A stretch of DNA of 64,000 nucleotides. It comes from Lunularia cruciata. Lineage: Eukaryota; Streptophyta; Marchantiopsida; Lunulariales; Lunulariaceae. Below, in pieces: positions 1-13,404 of the stretch (its first letter is position 1; each line of letters starts with the position of its first letter). The notes beneath the pieces were generated by a model that searched no databases, was not told the origin of the DNA, and saw only the letters and a program-made list of their open reading frames with translations. Both the position numbers and the translations under genes were made by a program. Location: the NCBI GenBank assembly GCA_948567375.1, contig OX419757.1, forward strand, positions 73,601,836 to 73,665,835. Direction: 5' to 3'.

Positions 1-1045
1 GCCGACGCACTGACAGACTCTTGAGAGCAGGGTGGGTGCTCTGCTCAGCTTTTCGGTGTTAACATCATCCCTCGCTCCTTCTTCCCGAGCTATAGAAGTC
101 CCAACCACTCGTGACTCTACAGTCTGTGGAACAGAGGAGATTCCAAATCCATCCCTCATCTCCCGAGCAGGGCCCACGCTTAGCTCCGGCGACTTTAACA
201 CCACCGGACGCTCTGCATTTGCCACACGATTACATCTCATCTCGGTCTCGCGTTTCAAGTAGTCCTACACACAATCTCACAACAGTGGAACGGCCTTCAC
301 CTCAGACGGTGCCTACTACGGCACTCCTTCGCCGCGTGCGTTTCTTACTAGGGAGCAGGAGCCGAAACTCCACCGTTTTGACCTTCCTCATTCGTTCCCG
401 TTTTCTAGTGGCAGTTCTCTCCATTCCATTATGGGAGATAACATAATTTACATTTCTTCAAAGGACCATATTGGATATCATTGAGTCTTAACTGCTATGT
501 TTGTCTCCAGACGGAATGTCCATATCCTCTTTGCTTCGTTTGGAATCAAGCACATAATTCCAATACGCTTGGTTCGAGTTTAGACATCTTTTACGGGACC
601 ATTTGGGTTGACAAGTATGGCACAAGTGCATTCGTCCACATTATAGCAGATAAGAAACATACGCTGATTTCTCCACCGTTTCCATTGCCCCATGAATATT
701 AGACACATACTTTATCCACTCCCGGTAAGAGACAATGGAGTGATACATCGAAATGGAGGAAACATGCTCCGGATTTTTGGCCGGCAACTGTGGTCCAGCA
801 GTGTACCATAGTACTACTGTACTTCCTTGTTGCAAACCAACTACAAAGAAAAACATACAAGAAACTTCGTTGGAAATCATAGATTTTCAAGATAAGGTCG
901 TCACCTTTGACCAGGATCATGAAACTACGTCTGGCGTATGTTGCGCAGCTTCGTGACCTACATCTCTCCTCGCTTCCCAACATGTAGACTTTGACCCTCT
1001 CGTGTCCCGTCCTCTCTGTCACTTTTTGAAGGACATAGCCTATTC

Positions 1046-1085
1046 CTCAGTATGGCCGATTCCCCGTAGAATCGGCCATGCTGAG
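1046..1085. repeat. Perfect-type hairpin, 17-bp arms
   Basis: The arms 1,046-1,062 and 1,069-1,085 are reverse complements, with one T/G pair out of 17 and a 6-base loop (1,063-1,068). The stem core is GGCCGATTC/GAATCGGCC. The loop is shorter than usual for a plant miRNA precursor. No gene is recognisable next to it. Confidence 0.8.
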
Positions 1086-3301
1086 TCTTGACTTTTTTGG
1101 TTCTTCGTCCTTTCCCAGTAACTGGCTTGCAGTGCATTTTCTTCATGCCCTTGCTTTATCTAACTTTCCCACAATAGAAAAGAATGGCCTGCAGTAGTAC
1201 CTTGAGAGATTCAAGTCACGGGACATTAAGACCGTGTAAAGATAAATGCTACATGAATTCCTTTATTGGCTTATTTGGCTGACTATATTATTGCCTCGAC
1301 TGGTGGATAGATTCACACAAGGGATACAGACTCAGGGATGCGGACTACAACCAGTTCCCTTGATAGCAGTCCAGTTCTCTCCCCAATGACTTCTTGCCAT
1401 TCTCGGGAGAATAAGGTAAATGACTTCACTAAGAGCCAAAATGACTAGAGTCTTCAAGGAGAACCAGGTATTTGACATGTATAATAAGGGTTAGAAAGTT
1501 GTTCAACAATCCATATGCGACGTGACCAATATGTAAAGTGGAGCTGTTCTCCGAAGTGTAACAAACGCTTAGCGAAGCTCCTTCTTACATTGTACAAACT
1601 TGGACACATGATATTCAATAATATCCGAAACTGCACATGAAATATCATTTCAGACAAACGATAAGGCCTGTTGCTCGAATTAACATGGTAACTCACTCTG
1701 AAGTAGGGAGAGACACAAAATCTGATGGAGAAAGCTGCATCTAACACGGAAAGCACCACTGCCAAAAATTTTCTTGGACACAACATAGAAGTATAGTAAG
1801 CCGGCGTTGAAGTCATACGACTAGTAGCCGTGCATGATTATAGAGTCCCACCGATGGAAGCAATTTCCAGTTGTCAAGATAGGAAATCAACTAAACTTAC
1901 AAATGAATTCATCTTGAGTCTATCGGGAATCAAGATGAATTATTCTGGGAGTAAGAGTATAAATACTGCTACCAACTAAGAATTAGTAAAATATAGTTAG
2001 AGACTCATCTAAGAGTACAGAAGTTAGAACGGGAAGTCCGCGCAGTGAGTGCGTTGCTTCGAGTGCGATAGCCTCGAGTTCGATGAATGTGAAAACTGTA
2101 ATAGATTTAAACAAGAAGTACAGATGATTGAGTGTCCAATATCCGATTGATCTCACATGCTCCATCATAGATCTCCAGTCCTCTGCGTAAAGCACGATGA
2201 TTTCATTTAGGTACACAGGCGTTGTACGCAGCATACGTGTAAGCCATACTCCCCAAGCAAGAAATTCTGCTATCTCCGGTCTAAATTCTTTATTTGTTTT
2301 GCTTTTGCCCTAAGTTTCATCATTCTATCCATGCAATTTCTCCACTCGGAGTAAGTGACTTTTGCCACAAGTTTCCTCTCGTACGGTAACAGTTCTGCTG
2401 GCGTAATGCATCTTTTCTCTGGTGTATATATATGAAAGAAAAATACTTTACTTCCACGTTGAGATCAAAGACAATAATAAAAAATATGTATAATATACAA
2501 ATTTAAAACCGTCTTCTCGGCTAATCTTCTTGTTTAAGACACTTATCCATACTGGGATAATAAATTACTGGGAATTTTTCGATATATTATATTTTTTCAA
2601 TGAAAGGAGGTGCACCCATCTTACTAATATGATTATTTTGAATTAATCACATTGTCTCTTAGGGCCTCTTCCTTATTTCAGATGTATTTTTTTCGTTCAT
2701 ATCTAAAGGGATCCACTTAAGAGTTCGTAACTTGTTGACAAAAACGACTGTCTCTTTCTTCGTACTAAACTGCAGAGACATGAGTGTCTTTCATATAGTA
2801 CAAATGTATAAATTGTTTTCGGTGGACGTGATTTTATGTGAATAATGCCAAATGAATAATATTTCAAAAAAATCAGAAATTTGCCTGCCACGATACCACT
2901 TCAAATTTGAAGAATATTTTGTATTTTAAAAATCTATACCAGATTATTTCTCGATTCTGACCATTGGGCCGAGAATTATAATTAGCCAACCTGATTGACA
3001 CCATATTACAAGAGAAATAAATAAACAAGAAGGCCCTTATTAGCTATAATCTTCTTACAGAGAAGAAACTAACCTGAAAATAATGATTATCTTTTAAACA
3101 AAACATACTTAGATTTATGGGAATGGTATAGTAAGAGAAAAAGTAGTGTTTAGATACAGAAGTATCAAACACAACTCCTATCAAAAGTGAATATATTTAC
3201 TCATATCTACATGTAATAGGTAGAATTGATATGTAATCATGAAACGATAAAGTTTTAAAATGTAACTTCTCCAAAATTTGTTTGAATGCATATCGTCTGA
3301 T

Positions 3302-3341
3302 TAATAATAAAAATAAATAAATAAATAAATAAATATATATA
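3302..3341. repeat. AT-rich microsatellite (AAAT)n
   Basis: A run of about six AAAT units flanked by ATA and TA units. It is a simple sequence repeat in unassigned sequence. Confidence 0.9.
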
Positions 3342-6300
3342 GTTACTTTCCAGGGCAAGGTTGACTAGGAAAGAATTTATGGTTTTACGATTCGGATATC
3401 GTCCTTAGTAAAATGCATGTTGCCATGACATGTTCATCCCGGTGAAATATCCTGGAGCCTAAAGGACATCATTTTTCCACTCTTAATCATTAGCTGTACT
3501 TTTATACCATTACAGTAGAGCCAGGCCCTACTTTCTGGTACACTTGTATTTTCTGCTTAACCTTAATGTTCGCTCACCAAATTGTTTGAGTTTGAGTTCA
3601 GCAGAGATACACAATATGAAAGATCAAAATATTGAGTATATTAGATGTCCTCTCATATTTTTGGATAATTCAAACGAAAGCACTATTCATTATGTCAATC
3701 AAGATTTTAAACTCCGATAATTCGACAAAATTCTGAGAGTAGATTACCAGGCTTGTAGATTCCTATGACTCAAATTTCATGTTTATTTCCGATTCGGAGC
3801 ATCATTCTCATGCTCAATATCACAGGTTTGATGTTCCGCCTGGAATCGACTATCCAATTTTTATAAATAAAAGATATAAAAAAGAAAAGAGACCCTGGCG
3901 TGCAAAACATGTACGTGTGGACGTTGAGAGTCAAGTTGTTAAAGAAACGATGATGACTATGGAGTAAGGACGACTGCAAATTCATTTACCTAAGCTTGTT
4001 CACTCCAATCCTCCCTCGCATTGCAACTACTACTTGCGGAACTGAAGACCAAGTTAAGAATTCATAACCAATAGTGAAAGAGATGAAGGGGGAATGAACT
4101 CATCATTAGACGAGAAACAGAAACGATGCTTTTCTCTCAATTGTTGGAGGAATTCGACGATGTAATGTCAACATAATTAGTGCGTGAAGAACACAACGCA
4201 TGGTTTTGGCATAATCAAGGGATCATCATCATCATGCAGGTAAAACTCAGAGCTATGTCATTCTTACATTGTCAGGATAGTGTCCACATACGCGTCGACG
4301 GGGCAAAGAACTTGCAAATTCTTTTGGTCAATGATTGTGGTTGGCTTCAAGGGTTAGCAATGAAAAGAATGTCTTCATTGTGCGTACACTGAGCCAATTA
4401 ACTTGAACACTCCCTGCTCAATGATTGTGTTAGCCATGGAAGTTAACAGTAGAAGGATAGTCTGCAAATTGAAGAATCTCTTTTCATGCGTTTAAATTAG
4501 TTACCATTATCTACGCTGTGCGAGCTCTCACCCTTCAAGAGTGAACACACTGCCAGCACGACTAGCAGAAATGAAATTGGAAGGGACCAATTCGCGTTCT
4601 GAACTTTCAATATTAATCATTTCTCAAGGTAAACGGACGATTCTTGGGATGAATCTCAAGCCGTCCTTTCTGCAGTTGCTAATGTAGCCCAGATTTATAA
4701 TTTTCGATCGGAAAATCCCAGATCTCAATTTTGCGTACCATGGAAAGTATCCAGGGTAAGAGGAGTATAAGGATCCACTCCTCGTCTTGGTAAAAGGATC
4801 AGGTAACATCAAATTCTATACTTATCTGTTGACTAGATTATGGTACTGGGCTCCTTGTCCTTACTATGTGGATTGAACCCCTAAGGTCAAAACTATGTGC
4901 GGCGAAAGAAAATGAGTATATGCGTGTATCACAAACATGATATGGATATGTGTGAGATAACTTTGTTGCTCATTTCAACAACAGTGATTAAGGCTCCAAG
5001 CTGATTTCTGGTGTCCATTCATGCTTAATATAATTCCAGATGTACATCAATCTCTGAAGTACAGTACCATACCCTCAAGTGCATACATGTACATTCACGA
5101 ATCCTGTTTTACACTTCCAAAGTGCAATCGATGGGATTGTAAAGTCTATGCTGAGGAAGCGTCATCAGTCCTGGAAACGTACAGGTCCAGCAATTCAGCT
5201 GTAATATCTACAGTGCCAAGAGTCACCAAAGGACGAAGTTGAAAATACTGCGGCCCAAATGATCACCTTCCCACCATAGCGTGCACCTTTTCCACGCTCT
5301 GCATCTAGAAGGGCATGTTGACAGACAGCAGTTGGCCACCTTTGCAACTTTTATTTAAACTAATGTTACTGGCGGATGCTGGATTTCCTCTGGCATTCAT
5401 AATCGACATTGTTTAAGGAAATGGCGATTGAACATTCTTATCTAATAGACCAAATGGAATACTCTACTTTGTGGTGATTAAACAATCCGCTGTATATAGG
5501 ACACTATTGAACAACCCTTGTTCAATCTTTTTATCATGTATTGCTCTGCGTCACAACTCTGCCTTCGATTCTGGTTAAGAAACTCAAGTCTTAGAGTTCC
5601 CAGGAAACTTACAAATGGCATGCACACTCAATTTTAGACGTGTCAAAACTTTCAAGGTCTTTTAAAAGCTAAACACTCCACAATGTGGTTTATTAAACTG
5701 CCTTCTATAGTAGCACGGGTTCCATTTGTCAAATGGACCCTTCACATTTCGGAATTTCGGGACTGACCGTTCAATATAATACATAAGCTAAACTCCTAGA
5801 AAAGCTACGATGTCGAGGGAGTAGAAATACGTTTGACATACACACATAGCTAAATATCATGAGATCATTTTCTTCTTATTATGCTGGTTCTGCAGATTGA
5901 CATACTTTAATCTAGTGGTTACAGAAATTGGATGCATGTTCTAAAAACTGCTTACATGTACGGGGAAAAGATAAGCCAAAAAGAATCTTAAATTTGAACC
6001 ATTCAAATTTTTTTTTATTTAAATAGGGGGATCCAGTTGGCTGTACTTCTTTACTTCATATAGAATGGGGGTACATGCCTTCTAAGGAATGATGGATGGA
6101 TAGATTTCGAGAAGCAAATATCCTCCCTATTTCTAGTTTTTAAGGGTACAAGTTAGAAGTCAAAATTTGAAATAATACAAATATATGTGTTGAGCATATC
6201 TGACTCCTCAATTAAATACCTATGTCATCACTCCTGAGCTTCAGTGACGAATCCTCCATGGTCAAGAAAGATTACAAGACACGGTTATATAAGACTATAA

Positions 6301-7300
6301 GGCTCACAAATCAAATATAAGAGGGAAAGGCGACCGCGTAGGAAAAACGAAGGATGCGAAGACCAGATCAAATCCTGCATAATGTTTGACAAGACCCCGC
6401 AGCATCTTTACAGTACGACCACATGATTACAGCGGCATCACGAAACTTATCAACAGACTGAGCAAATGATTTAAGGGACGATGTTCGAGAATCAAATTGT
6501 CTCTATAAAGAAAAGAATATCTCCTAATCACCTTTCATATGCCCTAAAAGAAATGGCTATTCTAATCATCATCTAATCAATGTCAAGGGGGTATCTAACT
6601 CAATCAAAACTATTCGTCAAACTTGTATAAAAGATATACTTTTAACTATATGTGATCACTGATAATGAGTAGAACTGGTTTCTACCATGATCAAATAAGA
6701 AAAAAGACATCATGTCCCAGTTTACAACCGAAGCTTTGATGCAAACGCGAAAGGTTGGATGCTCGAACTGTATGCTCGTAAAGAAGCGACAGTTAATAGT
6801 ATCTACTGTGGTGAATACAAAGGGCATATGAAAGCGTGAAACTACATTTTGCGAGTCACATGAAGATATGGGTAGTTCTTACAATGATTGTGAAGATCAG
6901 GCAAACTGATCAGGCGAAGGCGATACATTTCTTGTGTTTGAGTCGCAATAGCTTATAATTGGTGCATAGACTTGAATGAAGACTTTTAGTCACTGGTATA
7001 ATAATCATCCTTTCCACTTTACATCAATTAAATAATTTATTCTACTTTTAGACACCTTTGGATCTAAATCTTTTTCCATGGTGGCAGTATGGCCAAGTAG
7101 TATACCCCGAAAGAAAAACGAAAAAGACGACAAGAAATCAGGAAGTGCGAAAGGGGATAACGAGCAGTAGAGTCGAAGAGACTTAAAACCCTATGTTGAA
7201 CTGGGACTCCAGTGCAAAACAAAGGGGAATGCCTAAAGGGCCATATGGCTATATAAAGATAAAGATGTAATGGAGGCGGACAGGAATCTCAAGAGTGGCC

Positions 7301-8742
7301 TCATATGAGGGCGAGATATACAACAACAAAACCGTACTTAAAACTGGATACTCGACATGGAACCTTGTTGACTAGAGTAGCACGTGGGGAAAGCGATACT
7401 AACAAATACTTCAGGCTATTGGTGTGTAAAGAGAAGATGTAGAATAAGCATGGGGGCATGGAGGGAAGGAAACAACCATAAAACATATGCTTGAAATAAG
7501 GCCGGCGCCAGGAAAACATCCAGGGTTTAGACGTACACAAATACTTGTATTGTTGTGATGCTTCGATCGTGGCATGGCAGCTGGGAGAGATCTAGAGGAA
7601 TGTACGATAAGGGTGATAATTGTTGAGTCAAAAGAATGTACTGTGAGTGGAAAATACATACCTGCCCTTTGTACGTTCGAAGCTGCTGCTTCTGCTGGGT
7701 GGATTTGTGAATGCCAACTCGGCCTGGACTCTCTCTGGACTGCAAGAGTTCCAAGGGCCCACACCCTTTGGAAGGAAATTTGTGAGTGTGCACAGACAGA
7801 CTACAATAGTGGGAAGAGGGGAGGAGACGAGGGGAGACCTGACCGGATACAAACACAAACCTTGTCGTCCGGGAAGTGAATGAGGCCCCTCCTGTAGCTG
7901 AAGGGAGGAGTGAATGCTGTATCGTGCACCGCACGCATAAGAGCTTTGGTATTGTGTTTTGATGATTGACTGATATCAATCAGGAAGAGGGAGAGAGTGG
8001 ACTGGGCATTGATCTTTGACAAGGCAGTAAGTGAAGAGTGGAGGGGGAGTGGTGCCAGTAGTGCCGAGCCGTTCCGTGGTTTTGGCTGTCTCTGCGTACG
8101 TGCGGGCGTGCTTGCCTGCCTGCTTATATCTCGTTCGCTCAAAGAGAAGATACATTCCCTGATCATCACTACATCTGGAATCTAGGAAGGAAGGTCCGAA
8201 GAGCACGATAGATTGTTGTAAATACAAGTGGTATCAACGACTTCAACGTCCAACATTATCCCCTATTTCCGGCACTTCCTTTTGAATAAGAGCAATCCTG
8301 GAAGAAGTTGCTTCGTATGCGGAGTAAATAGTTGTGTCGATACCGTCCCAAGAGGTAATCCTCGTCAGTGCACTTAATCATTCCTGGATTTCGTGAGAAT
8401 ACACACAAGATTAGTCTGAGAGCATTCGTATCTACTGATGGTCCATCACGCTCAGGATCTTTCTGTCTGACTGAAATTGGGGGCAGATTGAGAAACTTTC
8501 TGAAGTATTCAAACCTGCGGAATTGTAGCGAGGAACGAGTCCACAGCATTCTTCCCATCTTCCAGTTGCAGGAAGCTCTGAGTTGTGTACTTTTAACTAG
8601 CAATTTCTCTGAGAGCAATTCTCTCGCTCTCTCTGAGATTCCGTGTCCACTACGCCCGTCGCTGTTTTTCTCCACGATTCTCGAAAGGAGAGCCTGTCTG
8701 CTACAACAATCTTCTATCCTTCTTACACATTGATCTTGCGGA
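7301..8742. other. Region upstream of the first HMA gene, overlapping open frames
   Basis: Base composition is less AT-rich here than in the preceding 7 kb, and several frames of 60-150 codons stay open at once on both strands (for example minus 7,527-7,979 and minus 8,256-8,675, plus 8,368-8,733). They overlap each other and none looks like a known protein. The simplest reading is promoter and 5' untranslated sequence of the gene starting at 8,743, but an unrecognised gene on either strand is possible. An in-frame TGA at 8,731 closes the frame just before the gene's ATG. Confidence 0.4.
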
Positions 8743-9603
8743 ATGGCGGCAGCGCAGCTCTTCTACGAGGGATATGATCCCGGATGGATCTTGGGCAAGG
8801 ACAAAGGTCCGGCAGTCGTGACGAAACCCAAAGCAAATGAAGGAGGAGGTGGAGGTGGAGGTGGAGGTGGAGGAGGTGGAGGAGGGGGAGGAGGAGGAGG
8901 AAAGGGTGGTGGAGGAGGAGGCGGAGGTGGAGGTGGAGGTGGAGGAGGCAACAAGGACCAAGGAAAAGGGGTAAAATTATCTGAGCCATTTCATGTACAT
9001 GCTTACTCCACTCGTCCCGCTTGGGCAATTTCTTCGCAGACTGTACTGTCAAATTCTGTAATGAAAATTCTGACACTGTCGTTTTTTCAACATTTATCAG
9101 CCCGCGCCGCCACCGGTTGTCGAGTTGAAAGTGCCCTTCTGCTGCGAAGGATGTGTGGAGAAGATTAAGGAGGCATTCACTGACTTGGATGGTGAGACTC
9201 CTTGTCTATATATTTACTTCTGTCCATTCTGAAATACGGAATTATTCGAACAAATTCTTGCTGCGGATCGGGCCCTGTTCTTGGTCACTTGGTTCATCCC
9301 TCAGCACACTTCTTGGTCCGAACTGTCTTCCCGTTCAACTTGAGAAAGAGAACGAGATGGATCGGAGATACCTAACACCATGTCTAATTTCATAATGATG
9401 CAGGTTTGGAGTCTGTGAAAATCGAGCAGGATATTGGAAAGGTGACAATTACTGGGAAGGTGAAGCCGGAGGAATGTCTGAAGTTAGCCAAGAAGGAGGC
9501 GATGCGTTCGGAGATGTGGCCAAAGAAAAAGGAGGAGAAAAAGGATGAGAAAGGAGGCGGAGACAAGAAAGGAGGAGGAGGAGGAGACGAGAAAAAGAAG
9601 TAA
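8743..9603 (+). CDS. Glycine-rich heavy-metal-associated (HMA) domain protein
   Basis: Three exons fit: 8,743-8,970, 9,101-9,191 and 9,404-9,603, with GT/AG introns of 130 and 212 bases. They give 172 residues. The ATG is the first after an in-frame TGA at 8,731. Residues 1-33 are a short leader (MAAAQLFYEGYDPGW...), residues 34-69 a glycine tract broken by one lysine, and residues 77 to about 150 one HMA fold. The metal-binding motif is CCEGC (CxxC = CEGC) near residue 90, and the VKIEQDIGKVTITGKV strand follows. The tail is Lys/Glu/Gly-rich and ends in EKKK without a CaaX box, so this is an HPP-like protein, not an isoprenylated HIPP. HMA domains of this kind bind Cu, Zn or Cd and act as metallochaperones; the metal here is unknown. 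A paralogue lies 5 kb downstream on the same strand. Confidence 0.85.
8842..8949 (+). repeat. GGA/GGT trinucleotide tract coding poly-glycine
   Basis: An imperfect GGA/GGT/GGC array lies inside exon 1 of the HMA gene, interrupted by one AAG. The other frames read as poly-Pro or Ser/Thr and Leu/His runs; these are shadows of the array. It is a low-complexity linker between the leader and the metal-binding domain. Confidence 0.9.
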
Positions 9604-10860
9604 TGTCAATTGCATCACGTTATGCTCCCCTTACTACTGCTGCTCATGTTCTTGAATGAAACAAAACACCACTGCGAGGGAACAAGACGAGAGTACTGGA
9701 AAGTTTTACAGCTGGTGCTCATCGTGAGAAGTAGTTAACCGACTATGGAGATATCCGCTATGAGATTTGAATGGCGCTGAGCACTTGGATTCAAACTCTG
9801 ATTTCATCCTATTAAATTTTTTTTTCCTAGTTCTTCCTTCCCTCTTTTCACAGACAGAAACCTATGATCCAAGTTCCTGGTTTTTATGAGTTCTTTCAAC
9901 GGACCTCTACCCCAGAAGAACTCTTAAGAGTGTGTGTCCAGTAGATTGGGTTCTGTATATAAGGTTTGGTAGATAGATCGCAGCAGATGAGGCGATGTGA
10001 TCCACGAGTTGATGCTAAATTGAAAACGTCCACCGAACTGTTTTGCATCCCATCCGCACTAAACTAGCGTTGTGTTGGCCATTTTAGAATTTCTATCAGT
10101 GCGTTTCTTTCACAGTACCTGGCCAGAGACCATCGTGACTATCCTGCTTGTAGGACGATGGCAACAGACATTACTGACTTCCTTGCGGTTACTTCAAGCA
10201 GTTCACTTTTAAATGTCATGCTTTCTGGCTGACAGCTGATAATTTGTGTTCTATCGATCTGATAAAGCATGATAAGATGCAGAATTAGAGTCTGCGGTTA
10301 CAGATTTCCTAGAAATTCTTTGACGCAGATGATTTGTATCCTTTGATTTGCCTCCGAGGTTTTTAGTCCCAGATCCATTGTCCTGGTTCCAGCTGTGTCG
10401 CATGAGTGAAAAGGCGGACTGATCAGGTTCTATCTAGCGGATCTGTCCATAGTCTATACGACAACCTATAAAGACTTGTGAGATATCAGTATCAGTCGAC
10501 AGCAGGTTCACATCCTCTACTGCACAGACTGACTTTGCAAGGACGGAATACGGTTTCTGAATGATAGCGACGTTCCTCCTCTTCCTTGTCTGATCTACTT
10601 CTAAGTCCGTGAGCAAAATTTACACACTGCTCCATTCCATTGTCTCAAATTTTCGAGCCCTGAGATCGCTTAGCGAAATTCCATCCTCAAACCAATAGTT
10701 CCTTTACAATGTCGTAAAACCCCGAACCATCGAATTGCCAACTTCGCTCGCAATGCATCAATGAAATTGAGCAAGTCCAACTCGCTTTATACTCAGTAGT
10801 TACATGCAAACCTCCTTCGATGGTCTAGCTGCTGACTAGCGGCAATTAGTTGGTTACCTC
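9604..10860. other. Intergenic, nothing recognised
   Basis: The 3' flank of the HMA gene. No open frame longer than about 60 codons has a recognisable pattern, and no repeat is seen. Confidence 0.5.
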
Positions 10861-11183
10861 GTCTCGCTTCTAAGATTGATACATCGGCATCGTATTTCCA
10901 CCACAATCATGCCTAATGCGTCAGTAGTCCCAGGAATATCTCTCACCTTCTTCTCCCTTCACCACTGCCGAGTGACTTTATATGGTGGACATAATCTCTA
11001 CTAGTACTTTACTTCGGCGCATGATTAGGCGCGTCTCGATTCTGAGATTGCTACATCGGCATCGTGTTTCCACCACAATCGTGCCGATTGCGTAAGTATT
11101 CCCAGAAAATATCTCTCACCTTCTTCTCCCTTCACCACTGCCGAGTGACCTTCATATGATCGACATAACCTCGACTAGTACTT
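10861..11183. repeat. Tandem duplication, about 150-bp copies, period 172
   Basis: Copy 1 spans about 10,861-11,009 and copy 2 about 11,033-11,183. Long shared blocks include ACATCGGCATCGT and CTTCTTCTCCCTTCACCACT, with scattered substitutions and a short spacer. It is a local duplication with no transposase or LTR features. Confidence 0.85.
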
Positions 11184-11364
11184 GATTCGTTCTCCAGGAT
11201 ACCACAGTCTGCTATATTCATTCATGCGAACATTTTAGACGTTGGCTCATCTGGCATATTCTCACAGCCTTTGGTCGACCGTGTGCGGGACGATCAATTG
11301 ACGTTTCCCACTTATCTCCACCGAACATCGTACAGATCCTTCACAGCAATCGTCAATTTCCCGA

Positions 11365-11520
11365 ACTTACTCATGGTTGAGGTGGACGTCAGAGGTTCCT
11401 TCGTTCCAACTTACCTTATGGTTGAAGTGAGAAACTTCCTCGTAGTTGAGGTGGGGATTAGACGTCTCCTCATTCTAGCTTACTCATGGTTGAGATACAG
11501 ATTAGAATTCCCTCATTCAA
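11365..11520. repeat. Degenerate short tandem repeat
   Basis: Three to four diverged units each contain a TTACTCATGGTTGAGGT-like core followed by a TTCC/CTCC-TCGTT block. An open frame crosses the array (11,271-11,531) but its product is just the repeat in translation, so I do not call it a gene. Confidence 0.6.
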
Positions 11521-13130
11521 CGAAGCTGTGATATATCCTTGTAATCATATCTGTGGTGTGTGGTGCACCTAATATACGTTATGATAGCTCTAACAGTTGT
11601 AACTAATTGATTGAGCTATACACGGAAGGGATTATGGTGCCTGACTGTAACTAGTGATAAGTGAGTCGAGTCAATTGACCCCACTTGAAATCTAGTGAAG
11701 ACACCTGAGAGCATCATCAGAGATGAAGAAAAGGGATCAGACCCATATTCTACGGTACTTTTGGTAAGTTGTGCTAAAAAGATATAGCTTTCTTCTATCT
11801 ACTGACAAGACTTCTTTTAAATGTCAGGCAAATATGTTTTCATCCTGATTCGATAACAGGAATGTGGGATCCACTTCTTTGGGCCCAGCCCAGGGATGGC
11901 GAACTACCCTGAATATAATAGTTGTTGCTCTGAACTAGAGAATTGCTGGTCTGGGTTGGATAAGTTGGTCTTACGAGTTGAGGTTTCGTTCTGTGCCTTA
12001 CTATATCATCACTTTTTATCTAAATCTTTAGTATGTGAAGGCTAGAAAGTGATTATTGAAATTTCAAATCGTACTGAAAAGATTTGACTAAATTATCGAT
12101 AACTTTCGAATGTAAAGAAGATTGTAGTCTCTAAATGTGGAGTAGGTATAGATGGCTCCAGAAAGGTATCCCCAGGAGAATCTTTCAAAATAGTTCAAAA
12201 AGATTATTAAACAAATATTTGAAAGTTTAATGATAGTCGTGTTAAATTGATTTCGTGATTTGCTAAGTGAAGTAAAATTTCTTAGCTATTGACCAATTTT
12301 TGTTGTTAGACTTGTCGAAATTGTACTGAAATTTGAGATCCTAGATTTATGCAACACTAAATTGATGAAATTACGTAACTTTCATAATCTTCCTTTCCAC
12401 CAGAATCTAAGATGACCATGCGACTGTAGGCACCCACCAGTTGATGCAATTCAGTTATGAGCTGGCCCTGCACTGGGGTAAGGTAGGTATGTTTAGTGTA
12501 CGTTGAAGAAAGTTCTGTAGCTTGGCGTTAGAACTTTGTAATTTACATAGACATCAAAGATCATATAGTTCCTTCGAGTCATCCTAATACCCCCTTTCGG
12601 AAAAGCTGCTCCAATTTAGTACTTTGAACGAGTCAGAAGCACAGAACGAACAGTTGGAATGTGTCTCAGTCGTGTGTGGAGGGAGATGTAAATTAAGATT
12701 TGTGTATTGTGCCACATCTGAAACGAGAAACAGACTGTCTACGTGCTAATAACCCACAATCTTCCTATGTTGTTCTTTCCAAGACAGCTAGACAAGGAAG
12801 GAAAGCCACTGCTAGTTTCTTTCACTCTAGAAGGTCTGTCAGCGTACCCTAATTAGACGATGTCAGGAGGAGCTCGATGGAGGGAGGTTTGTGGCCCTTT
12901 ATCCAATTAGACTGAGATCTGATCGTGTCTTTCTTTAGCTCCTGGCTCAACCCCGCTGAAAAAGTCAAAATCGGACGAGGGATAGGAGGACATGTGGACC
13001 AGATCAACCATCCCAATCCAGGCTGATACGAAACAACACAGACTGGTGCCTAACTTTTCAGAGTCGATTTAATGTTCCGTCTAGAGTTGCGGGAGAACCA
13101 CGGACCCCAGGTCGGGGATGGATCAACATC
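11521..13130. other. Intergenic, nothing recognised
   Basis: AT-rich text with frequent stops in all frames. I see no gene or clear repeat. Confidence 0.45.
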
Positions 13131-13156
13131 AAATTCTCCGCAGATGCGGAGAATTT
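13131..13156. repeat. Hairpin at edge of tandem duplication
   Basis: Eleven-base perfect arms (AAATTCTCCGC and its complement) flank the loop AGAT. The right arm is the first part of the 117-bp tandem duplication that starts at 13,145. Confidence 0.85.
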
Positions 13157-13379
13157 CCAGTGCATCTTCGTTTCTACCCACTTGGCATAGAGAGGTAGTT
13201 TTTAGCAATGGGTTCTCGACTTCCGTTTATTCACCATGTGAGACAGAATCTCGCAACTTCTTGCGGAGAATTTTCTACTGCATCCTAGTTTCTACTCACT
13301 TTGTCCTAGAGAGGTAGGTTTCAGCAGTGGGTCTGTACTTCCGTTCATCCACCAGTTGAGACAAAACCTCTCAATTTCT
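13145..13379. repeat. Tandem duplication, period 117
   Basis: Copy 1 is 13,145-13,261 and copy 2 is 13,262 to about 13,379. Both open with TGCGGAGAAT and share the TAGAGAGGTAG and ACTTCCGTT blocks. Sequence just after copy 2 (AGCGGGTGGGA) may be the start of a third, worn copy. An open frame (13,072-13,317) crosses it without a recognisable product. Confidence 0.8.
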
Positions 13380-13404
13380 AGCGGGTGGGACATCGTTAAA
13401 TACT

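Larger units (their letters stand above)
1..7300. other. Unassigned sequence, no recognisable gene
   Basis: Only short open frames (up to about 120 codons) occur, on both strands, and none resembles a family I know. Two overlapping frames near the start (32-262 and 111-446) are open but have no domain-like pattern; they could be part of an exon cut by the window edge. The stretch contains a strong hairpin (1,046-1,085), an AAAT microsatellite (3,302-3,341), and otherwise AT-rich text without visible repeats. Unrecognised small exons cannot be excluded. Confidence 0.5.

Noticed and set aside
7411-8169. Minus-strand frames of 117-150 codons
   Set aside because: Several overlap in different frames with no domain pattern; low stop density in less AT-rich DNA explains them.
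8701-9076. Long Pro-, Ser/Thr- and Leu/His-rich open frames on the minus strand
   Set aside because: They are antisense readings of the GGA/GGT array in the HMA gene.
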